Part shown: in pieces, positions 56,396-64,000 of the stretch
Position numbering within the stretch: position 1 is the stretch's first letter
How the letters are laid out: the number at the start of each line of letters is the position of its first letter
Assembly: GCA_944739405.2 (NCBI GenBank)
Contig: OX123182.2
Location: 43,711,598 to 43,775,597 of the forward strand
Length of the DNA stretch: 64,000 nt
Source: Euclidia mi
Taxonomy: Eukaryota > Arthropoda > Insecta > Lepidoptera > Erebidae
Direction: 5' to 3'
Made by a program: the position numbers and the translations under genes
Notes under the pieces: generated by a model
What the model saw: the letters and a program-made list of their open reading frames with translations, nothing else
What the model was told of the DNA's origin: nothing
Database searches by the model: none

Positions 56396-57031
56396 TTGGC
56401 TAGAAAGGACTGGGATTACTTGCAGCAGATTGGTGGAAGCGTGATTATACTCATCAGTCCTTGTCAGCCACAACATATCTCAGATATAACTGTACTGTGT
56501 TGCACAGTGATGAATTGATCCAAATTACAATGTTGATTGCTTACCAAATATCTTCACTGATCAGGTCAGGCTTGAGCTAAATTAGACACATTCAAACAAA
56601 TATATTGGCCAAAATAGATGAACGAAGTATCTTATACTTAGCTATTAGGCTGCAAACGCGACGTTTTCAAGACACGATGGCACGTGGACGTCAATACCGG
56701 ATTCACACAATTTTCGCAAATGTTCAAATATGATACAACTTATCTTTTATCACAAATAAACCGATGCCAGCTGACCAATTAGCGGCAATACACTAGGGTT
56801 TTGGTTTTACAACCAAATACAAGATCAAAAACGCGCTCACAAAACGGAATCTTCCAGAGCGAACCAAAAGCTAGGTTTTTTCGCTGACCGCGGGAAACGA
56901 CAAAAAATGAATGGATTGACATTGACAGTTCATAGTGTGACCATAGTCAGAAATTTTCAATAGACTAAACAAATGCTACAAAATCGATATAATCGATTTG
57001 ACTTATCATAAAACTATTTTTATTTCAAACA
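56396..57031 (-). repeat. 3' LTR of the second BEL/Pao element
   Basis: On - it begins TGTTTGAAATAAAAATAG right after the polypurine tract and ends GCCAAACTCTAGACA. GCTAG precedes it on + (56391-56395) and would be one half of the target duplication. It aligns with the two solo LTRs; 636 bases long. Confidence 0.88.
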
Positions 57032-57050
57032 TCCACCCGCCCTGGACCGG
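57032..57050 (-). other. Polypurine tract of the second BEL/Pao element
   Basis: On - CCAGGGCGGGTGGA lies directly before the LTR start TGTTTG and after the pol stop codon. Confidence 0.65.
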
Positions 57051-57062
57051 CCTACCGGTCCG

Positions 57063-57685
57063 CTAATCAGTTGGTAGACGTGACAACATTGCAACCACTC
57101 TCCTCAGAACCGAACCGTCCACCAAGACCTCAGCAAATCGGGGAACTCCATCAGCCCCAGTTACCAAACGGAGGATGCGCCCCCTGCGCCATCTGAGTGG
57201 CGGAAGGTTAGCCTCCTTGATTGAAACGAGGTCACCAACCTTGGGTGGATCGGTCTTGTCGGTCCACTTAACGCGTTGCTGGAGTATGTGCAAATATTCC
57301 AAATTCCAGCGTTTCCAAAAGCTCTGAGTAATCTGGCGTACCAATTCAAAACGCGAGAGACGACCAAGTCTCGTATCAATATAGGGGTACTCAGGCAAGG
57401 CGACAAGTGGGCGACCAATCAAAAAATGGCCCGGCGTAAGGGCCTCCAAATCATTCGGATCTGAGGAGATCGGGCACAATGGCCTAGAGTTCAAAACGGC
57501 CTCAATCTTACAAAACACAGTTGCGAGTTCCTCAAATGTAAGGTGAGATTCACCGATTGTCCTGCGCAAGTGTGTTTTGGCCGATTTTACAGCGGCTTCA
57601 AATATACCACTCGAGTGTGGACAATTTGGTGGGGAAAACAACCAATTTATCCCACGTCGGGCAAGCCTATTGCCTATATCAGCCT
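57063..57685 (-). pseudogene. pol: BEL/Pao integrase C-terminal part
   Basis: From the Penelope junction the minus frame reads ADIGNRLARRGINWLFSPPN, then PHSSGIFEAAVKSAKTHL, TFEELATVFCKIEAVLNSRPL and LTPGHFLIGRPLVAL, and ends VVAMLSRLPTD. The first block is the last conserved segment of the integrase catalytic core with its glutamate region; the rest is the BEL/Pao C-terminal extension. The frame is intact for about 200 residues. The DD part of the core is absent because the sequence is interrupted at 57686. Confidence 0.88.
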
Positions 57686-57926
57686 TAGTATCTTCTTGGG
57701 TTTACGCGAATGTTACACATTGAAATTAAACTACAGTTTACGGATTTTATCGCGATGTATTGGTTTCACTGAGTTATTACATTTGAAACTAATGATCTAG
57801 AAACTACATTTTTAATTTATTACTAGCCGACGTTTCGAATTCTTTACAGGATTCATGTTCACGGCAGACTGAGGTGATATTTGTCTTTGTCTTGAATTTC
57901 AAAGTTATCTCAAAGTACCCGAACAT
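57686..57926 (-). repeat. Penelope pseudo-LTR, downstream copy
   Basis: It contains the direct-repeat part (57686-57782) and the inverted-repeat part (57785-57926). The segment TGAATCCTGTAAAGAATTCG then AAACGTCGGC on - resembles part of the hammerhead-ribozyme region known in Penelope ends. Confidence 0.85.
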
Positions 57927-57929
57927 TTT

Positions 57930-58304
57930 TCAACTATTGGTGTTACTATCTACGCAGAATGTGCTCACTGTGTCTTGATGTCTTCTGGTGACTTTGTCCT
58001 TCTTGGGTTTCATTAGCCTGATAACAGGGTCCCAAGCTGGAGGAACATTCCAACCATCTTCCCTATTGAAATTAGGATGTTTTTTAATTTCAATAGCTTC
58101 ACGTATCATTCTTGGAATAAAGCGATGTTCTTTTGCGAGTATCTGTGGTTTATCAAATCGCAGGTAATGGTTGGTTCCTTGTTCTACATTTTCACACACA
58201 GCAGACTTCGTCGAGCGTTTGTGTTTAATGTCAGCTATATGTTCCTTTAGTCGAATGCCTATGCTTCTCTTGGTTTTTTCCAATGTATGAGAGCCCACAC
58301 TCAC
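57930..58304 (-). pseudogene. Penelope GIY-YIG endonuclease, C-terminal part
   Basis: The frame continues the domain that began in the previous one: RSIGIRLKEHIADIKHKRST, then AVCENVEQGTNHYLRFDKPQ, KEHRFIPRMIREAIEIKKHP and NREDGWNVPPAWDPVI. The arginine, histidine and glutamate positions expected of GIY-YIG nucleases are visible. The enzyme would nick target DNA for priming. It stops four bases before the downstream inverted repeat. Confidence 0.88.
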
Positions 58305-59414
58305 AGTCTATCTTGTAAACTCCGGCCTCTTGTAAGGGTAACTGACTCTTGACAGATGGTAATAATTGGCTTATCTTCGTTGGCGGTTTGTAGAAAGTTT
58401 TGATCGAAGCTCGCTTCAAAATATAACCAATCTTGTCGGTCACGCCCTTGATGTATGGGAGGACAGCAGGTTGTCTCTCTACTGTGGCTGGCTTGTTCTT
58501 CGGGGATCTGTGACGTTGGCGTGGCGGTCGGAGCTTGTTGTCTTGCAGAACTTGCTTGACATGATGAAGCTCGGCGTCCAGGTGTTTCTTGTCACAGATC
58601 CCCCGGGCTCTCTGGAACAAAGACATTCCTATGGTAGCTAACTGTTTAGGATGGTGGTGAGATTCACCGTTTAAGTACCTATTTGTATGTGTCTTTTTCC
58701 TATACACAGTGTGGCTCAAAGAGTTGTTTTTGTTCCTGATAACAAGTACATCTAAGAAAGCTAAAGAATTGTTTGTTTCTAATTCCATTGTAAATTTTAT
58801 GTGGTTATGAATAGAATTAAGATGGTCTAGGAATACATTAACACTATCTGTTGGTAAAATTGTAAAAGTGTCATCTACATACCGCTTGTAGAACCTCAGT
58901 GTGATGGTGGCAGTCTGCGGGGCTCGCGCCTCGAAGTCCTCCATGAAGATGTCAGCAACAACAGGCGATACTGGAGAGCCCATTGCTACACCGTCTACTT
59001 GTATGTAGTATTTCTCATCCCATAACAGATAGCCAGTTGTTAAGCAGTGTTTCAATATTTCTGCATATTCCTCAGGCATGTTGTTCTCTATTAGCTTCCT
59101 TTTAGTTATTTCAATACAGTCATGTGCCGGTAAGCATGTGAATAATGACTGTACATCAAAACTAACCATAGATCCTTGTCAGAGAGATGTAGGTGTTTTA
59201 TTTCACTGACAAAATGGTAGGAATCCTTTACATGCGCTCTCGTCTTGCCTCTGAGTTGCGAAAGAATCTTCGCAATGTGTTGAGCCAATCTGTAGGTTGG
59301 TGCCCCTATTTGACTGACTATAGGGCGCAGTGGAGCATTTTCCTTGTGTATTTTTGGTAGACCATACAATTGAGGAGGTTTTGCAAACGATGGTATTAAG
59401 TATTTCACGTCCAA
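58231..59414 (-). pseudogene. Penelope reverse transcriptase
   Basis: Two minus frames cover the catalytic region. 59414-59106 has PQLYGLPKIHKENAPLRPIVS and AHVKDSYHFVSEI. After a one-base shift near 59165, 59169-58231 has MVSFDVQSLFTCLP, QVDGVAMGSPVSPVVADIFM and FYKRYVDDTFTI with the YVDD catalytic pair. It ends in GVYKIDCECGLSYIG, the start of the GIY-YIG domain, before another frame change near 58270. This RT group is related to telomerase RT rather than to LTR or CR1-type enzymes. Confidence 0.9.
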
Positions 59415-60382
59415 AGTTGTTCGGAGTATTTTTTCACAATGTCACTCGTTTGCTTGAGTATTTTGTTGGTAGGGTCCGTCTTAACCAATTTATATGTACT
59501 TTCATCCGACAAAAGATTTTCCATTTTTTGTTTATAATCGGACGTGTCCATCACTACCGTTGCATTTCCTTTATCTGCTCGGAGTACTGTTAGTTCAGGT
59601 CTAGCTCGTAGGTTCTTCAGTGCAAAATACTCGGGTTTTGGTAGATTCCTTCTCGGCACTTTTAACTGGCGCAATACAGCAGAAACGTCCTGGCGTATGG
59701 TCTCGAAATCTTCCTTACTCACATTGTTCTTGACTAGACAATCCTCAACGTTGCAAATAATGGTCTCATACGGTATTCTGGATGGAGTTATCGCATAATT
59801 TAAAGCTCTACATAATACATTTTCGGTGTTTTGATCTAACGTGTGTTTTGACAGATTGACAACTGTTTGTCTATGGTCGGCGGACGGTAGCGTGTGATTG
59901 GTTCGTGCAAAAACGTTCTGTTTCATTTTGTACTGGTCATTTGATTTTTGTTGTAATTTTTCAAATTTTTCTATTTTGTTACGTTTACACGCGTAATATT
60001 TTGATGTTTCTCTGTTATTTATTGCATTGATGCATTGTTCAAAATCAAATGGAGTTATCAATCTGTATATTTCGTTAGACAAATTCTCAACATTTCTATT
60101 TATTCTGCGTAAGTCAGCTCGGTGTTCGTGGATCTTTTGTATGAGTAACTTTTGGCTTGCCTGTTTTAAGATCTTAGCGCTCCCAGGTATGTCCTTCTTG
60201 GCTGATATCTTGCAGCATGTAGGGATGAGATCGTGATCCCGGCATCTCTTCAAGAAATTTAAAGATGTTATGTATCTTGAGCGCTTGGTTTGTAGATCTT
60301 CTAACCGGCGTATTTTTGTTGCGGTTTCCAGTCCGTACTGGTTAACATAGTATCTTCTTGGGTTTACGCGAATGTTACACAT
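59405..60382 (-). pseudogene. Penelope ORF, N-terminal part
   Basis: The 325-residue frame starts MCNIRVNPRRYYVN inside the upstream direct repeat. It is mostly helical and charged, as Penelope N-terminal regions are. Near the end it reads LRADKGNATVVMDTSDYKQK, the first RT block (residues about 275-294). The frame is lost at about 59410 by a one-base indel and RT continues in the next frame. Confidence 0.85.
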
Positions 60383-60610
60383 TGAAATTAAACTACAGTT
60401 TACGGATTTTATCGCGATGTATTAGTTTCACTGAGTTATTACATATGTTATTACATATGAGTTATTACATGTTCGGGTACTTTGAGATAACTTTGAAATT
60501 CAAGACAAAGACAAATATCACCTCAGTCTGCCGTGAACATGAATCCTGTAAAGAATTCGAAACGTCGGCTAGTTATAAATTAAAAATGTAGTTTCTAGAT
60601 CATTAGTTTC
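60348..60610 (-). repeat. Penelope pseudo-LTR, upstream copy
   Basis: The direct-repeat part (60348-60444) contains the ORF start. The 142-base part (60469-60610) is inverted relative to the downstream copy. A 24-base insertion at 60445-60468 repeats GTTATTACATATGA. Confidence 0.85.
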
Positions 60611-61464
60611 CAATGTAATCTCCTTCTCAAAATGCGCCAATTGCACAGAACGAGCCCAAAATGTGACGGACTCCTGTCGCTCCTGTGGTGAGATAAATGG
60701 TGTCAGTCGTTTCTGTTGTGGGTGCCTAAAATTAAAAACAAAACGCTTTATCCAAGCAGTAACACCTAACAACTTGTCGAGGGAGCTGTAACGATTCAAC
60801 AAAAATCGGGGTCGAAGGCGCATTCCACCTTCTCAAGAGAGAGTGTTCGTAGACCCGGCAAATTAGAAGTATTCAAAACTGGCGTTCGAGGCCAATCAAT
60901 TTCTGGTCGACTCAACCATTCCGGACCCCACAACAGCGAATGACCTATCAAACTAGGCGTCAAGCATCCGCGCGAGGCACAATCAGCGGGGTTGAGCTCA
61001 CCTGGCACGTGTCTCCAAACAAGTTTGACTTCGAATTTCTGGATTTGGGAAACGCGATTAGCGACAAATACCTCCAAAGTGTGGACAGACGCCTTCAACC
61101 GACAGAGAACAATTTGGCTGTCTGTCCAGGCGTAGGTCCCATTAATACAAATGCTTTTACCCAAAGTACTAGACACGTGGTTCAATAATCGTACAAGTAG
61201 TGCTGCTCCAGAGAGCTCCAATTTCGGGATGGTCAGAGATGTCCGAAGGGGTACCACCTTGCTCTTCGCCATGATCAGGGAAACTCTCACCTGACCTGAG
61301 GCACTGACTGTGCGCAAGTACACCACGGCCGCCTCACGGTTCCGAGGCATCACAAAACCCGTGAAGGGTGGCCTTGTACTTCCCGGGAGGAAGGATGGGA
61401 CGAGGCAAGGAGATCTCGTTGACGGTAGGAAGTGAGGATACAAAAGAGGTCCATTCCTCAACAA
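60611..61464 (-). pseudogene. pol: BEL/Pao RNase H and integrase N-terminus
   Basis: The minus frame 61464-60796 has LTIPKLELSGAALL, YAWTDSQIVLCRLK and VFVANRVSQIQKF, then WRHVPGELNPADCASRG, the RNase H region. A frame change near 60810 leads to SSLDKLLGVTAWIKRFVFNF and RSVQLAHFEKEI, which begins integrase. It is cut at 60611 by the Penelope, whose end supplies ETNDLETTF. The zinc domain and most of the core that should follow are not in the window. Confidence 0.85.
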
Positions 61465-62638
61465 GAGTGCCGAGTAGAGGTTCGTCCCAGGTCAATCCTG
61501 CTGTCCAAAGCTTCTGCAAGAAGCATTTTGCCCAAAATATGACAGGACAAATCCAACCGTTAGGATCAAAGGTTCTGGCGACAGTAGACAACACGAGACG
61601 TTTAGTCCAAGAACAAGGCAATTTCAAGTCTACGTTATACGTAAAGATGTCTTGGACTGGTCTGTACTGAACGCCAAGAACAGCCATCATGGCGGGGTTG
61701 TCAACAATCTCAAATAGATGTGGATCTTGCTGATGATCCTCTGGCAAGCCTTCCAAAAGCGCTGGTGAGTTGGAAATCCCTTTGCGCAACTCATAACCAG
61801 CGGAGGCCAAAATACCTATCAATTCGTCCCGCAGAAGGATCGCCTCGTCCACTGTGGAGGCGCCCGAGCAAATGTCATCGACGTAAATATCGTCTTTCCA
61901 GATGGCGGAGGCTCGTGGGAAACGTAAGCCTTCGCGGTCTGCGATCTCCCAAAGAGAACTTATTGCCAAGGTGGGGGCTTGACTTTTACCCGTACGTATT
62001 AGTATTGAGCTCGTAGACGACCATGGGATCGTGCGGATTCTCTCTCCAAATGATCAACTGGAAACGACGGACATCAGGGTGGATAATCGTCTGCCTGAAC
62101 ATCATTTTTATATCGGCCACAAAGACAACTGGTTCAAGGATACGCCCGTAGAAGTCTGCGCAGAACCATCAAATACTGTGCGCAGCTTGCCAGTCGATGG
62201 CTTCAATACCGCACGATGTGGGAAAAAGTAGTGCTCCACCGAACGCCAATCCAAATTTGACACGGACATGTGTCCCAATTGTTCATATTCCCTCATGAAC
62301 TCAATGTACTTCTGTCTGATCTCCGGATCACGACCCATGCGACGCTCCATAGCTAACAATCTCTTTTCGGCTAAAGGTCGTGACTCACCAAGCGGAGGCC
62401 GAACAGACAGAAAAGGTAGCTTCGTAATAAGCCGACCAGAACGGAGTCGACCAGTGTTGTTCTGGAAGAACAGCTCGCACTCCTCATGTTCTGGATTCAA
62501 ACGGGCAGCTTGAGGGGGCTCTTCAACTTCCCAAAACCTCTGAACCGTTTCAGAGAGAGCGGAGCCTACAGCCAACAAATTATCAAGTTCGGGTGGAGGG
62601 GGGTCCCTAGGTACAGTTCCCATCAATCCACAAACCAT
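61334..62638 (-). pseudogene. pol: BEL/Pao reverse transcriptase
   Basis: The N-terminal frame 62638-62108 has LPFLSVRPPLGESRPLAEKR, HRAVLKPSTGKLRTVFDGSA and SLNQLSLWPI. In the gap 62108-61969 a minus frame continues with RQTIIHPDVRRFQLIIWREN and YELNT, then a stop. 61969-61334 has WKDDIYVDDICSGA (YVDD at 61874-61885), LGVQYRPVQDIFTY and HGFCDASEP at the start of RNase H. The order is that of an intact enzyme, broken by a stop and two indels. Confidence 0.88.
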
Positions 62639-62639
62639 T

Positions 62640-63094
62640 TGGCACCAAGACCCGTCCGGAGGACATCAGAGCCAATCAACAAATCGATTTGTCCCGGTGT
62701 GTCAAATTTGGGGTCTGCCAGTTCCAATCCCGATGTCAAATTCACCACAGCAGCAGGTAGCTGTTTCTGTAAATGCATACCCAAAATATTCTTCAGCACA
62801 ATAGTCGAGGTTTTAATCCTCGGGTGTTAAGATTCAACAGGGCCAAACAAAACTTTAACTTGCCCTAAACATTAGAGGCTACGTCACCTATTCCCCGTAT
62901 ACGATTGGGAAAAGAGCCCATATTTAATTTAACCTGCCCTACCAAATAAGTGGAAACAATGCAACCTTGTGAACCTGTGTCCAATATAGCACGGACAACA
63001 ACAGAGGTCCCCGTGGGTCCCCAGACCCTAACAGCAACCGTTGGTAGGATAACGGTCTCAATGGGGGTGGTTGGCGTTATAGGGCAGGAGTTAA
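62640..63094 (-). pseudogene. pol: BEL/Pao aspartic protease
   Basis: On - the sequence reads ILDTGSQGCIVSTYLVGQVK with the DTG catalytic triad at 62973-62981, then NRIRGIGDVAS, a stop, and after it LADPKFDTPGQIDLLIGSDV. This is the BEL/Pao protease that matures the polyprotein. A TAG near 62866 and a frame change near 62630 disable it. Confidence 0.8.
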
Positions 63095-64000
63095 TTACCT
63101 ATTGTTGCCTGGGCGGCGACCGTTGGCCAGGACCAGGCAAATCAAAATGGGGGTGCGGCTTGAAGTCCTCAAAGGCGCGATGACTCGATCCGCGCGCCAT
63201 CTGTGGGGGTCATAATGACGCACCCGCTCAAAACGAGGTGGAAGCGAGTCAAGGCGGGGACGCTCCGCCAAAGGAGGGGAATACCCGGGGCAGCAGTCAT
63301 GGTGCTGGTGACGCTGAACAGCACATTCAGGTGCGCGAGAGAGAGGAGGCGTGCGCACGCTACGGTTCCCCAAGCGGGGTGAGCGGCAATCAATTGAGCG
63401 AGGCGACTCTCGGCTACGCGCCGGTGAGCCTTGAATGCCACCTTCAAAACACCCGCCCGTGCGTGGCGTCGGCTGGTTGGACAAGCGGCCAACCTCTCTG
63501 GCATTCATACAGAGAATGTCCAAATGCTGTCCTCCACAGTGAGGATAGGGGCGAGAGTTTGGGCAGTCTCGCTGGTAGTGGGACCCCAAGCAAGAGAAGC
63601 GAAGGCGGCGGGCATTCGCGATGCGCCTACGAGAGGTGACATGAAGGTCCAAGAATGCCCTACAACTGGCCGTTCTGTGCCCCGTGACCTTGCAGTAAGA
63701 GCACTCCGCTGGGCTCTGCGTGACTGCAAAGCGAGGAGGGCGCCGCTCAACATTGGCTCGGGTGTGAACGCGAGCCTGCTCCTTGACCTTGGGCGGCTGC
63801 GACTTAGCCGGCGTGTCACCACCGGAGTTGTCCAAGACCCGGCACTCATCCTCGAACCTCTCCAGGTCAGCAAAGGGGGGCAGATGGGTCGCGCTATCCC
63901 CACCAAAGCGCTGTTCAAAACGCGACCTCAGGTCGGCAGGCAGCTTCTTAAGAACAATGTGCACCAATAGATAGGACCATTGGTCCACGGGTAGGTCAAG
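63095..64000 (-). pseudogene. gag: BEL/Pao Gag, C-terminal half with zinc knuckles (partial)
   Basis: The frame is open to the window edge. It begins VLKKLPADLRSRFEQRFGG, the end of the DUF1759-like Gag core, and has CSYCKVTGHRTASC (CX2CX4HX4C) at about residue 96, then CLGSHYQRDC and CPHCGGQHLDILC-like blocks. After about residue 165 the reading looks nonsensical, so an indel is likely. Overlapping + frames at 63238-63970 are shadows of this GC-rich sequence. Confidence 0.82.

Larger units (their letters stand above)
57686..60610 (-). mobile_element. Penelope-like element with GIY-YIG endonuclease (minus)
   Basis: One broken ORF encodes a Penelope reverse transcriptase and GIY-YIG nuclease. 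A 97-base direct repeat lies at 57686-57782 and 60348-60444 (one mismatch seen), and a 142-base inverted repeat at 57785-57926 and 60469-60610 (one mismatch seen). This mix of direct and inverted terminal copies is the hallmark pseudo-LTR layout of Penelope-like elements. It lies between two halves of a BEL/Pao integrase. I see no target duplication. Confidence 0.92.
56396..64000 (-). mobile_element. BEL/Pao retrotransposon, family 2 (minus), cut by the window edge
   Basis: Reading on - from the right edge: Gag with zinc knuckles, aspartic protease, reverse transcriptase, RNase H, integrase N-terminus, then a Penelope element, then integrase C-terminus, polypurine tract and 3' LTR. The 5' LTR lies beyond 64000. 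Several indels and stops break the polyprotein, and the integrase core is missing at the Penelope insertion. The same family left solo LTRs at 8996 and 32517. Confidence 0.92.

Noticed and set aside
63238..63974. + strand frames opposite the BEL/Pao Gag
   Set aside because: They are antisense shadows of the Gag sequence with its zinc knuckles on the minus strand.

Overview
ORGANISM. This is repeat-dense, AT-rich eukaryotic DNA, most likely from a moth or butterfly. I infer that from the mix of BEL/Pao LTR retrotransposons, CR1-like non-LTR elements with PHD-finger, FP-like and esterase-like ORF1 proteins, a Penelope element with a GIY-YIG domain, RTE 3' fragments ending in GATGAT-type tails, and tRNA-derived SINEs with TATG tails. 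There are no operons, bacterial ribosome-binding sites or CRISPR arrays. Almost every recognisable coding sequence belongs to a mobile element and most are broken. The only hint of a host gene is a possible two-exon 3' end at positions 1-183. LAYOUT. 3195-8698 is a BEL/Pao element with both LTRs and a near-matching 5-bp target duplication; most of its reverse transcriptase, RNase H and integrase is missing, and about 1.1 kb of a 10-bp tandem repeat lies where the reverse transcriptase should be. 8996-9744 is a solo LTR of a second BEL/Pao family. 14235-18169 is a CR1-like element on +. 19752-22312 is a decayed relative on -, with a GC-rich short retroposon in its 3' UTR. 24872-29310 is a PHD/FP CR1-like element on +, split by a SINE; an inverted copy of its own RT region follows at 29528-30144. 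31.7-35.1 kb is a nest of small repeats: an RTE 3' end, two perfect hairpins, a solo LTR inserted in a SINE tail, more SINEs, a foldback MITE and one of two copies of an unclassified 350-bp repeat. 37135-43265 is a direct triplication of a 2.05-kb unit. 43.7-51 kb holds SINE and RTE fragments, two MITEs, a large foldback, a 120-bp tandem array and two GC-rich retroposons with perfect target duplications. 56396-64000 is the 3' part of a second BEL/Pao element on -, whose integrase core is missing and where a Penelope element (57686-60610) sits. HOW IT FITS TOGETHER. The three LTRs at 9, 32.5 and 56.4 kb are one family, and the last belongs to the internal region that runs off the right edge. 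The Penelope lies inside that element, the solo LTR at 32.5 kb lies inside an older SINE, and the GC-rich retroposon lies inside an older LINE, so the relative order of several insertions can be read directly. Some SINEs share 3' ends with the RTE fragments, which suggests borrowed retrotransposition machinery. Large stretches (300-3190, 9.75-12.5, 22.3-24.8, 35.1-37.1, 47.5-48.9, 51-54.3 and 54.6-56.4 kb) show no gene I can support, though exons of host genes cannot be excluded by eye.
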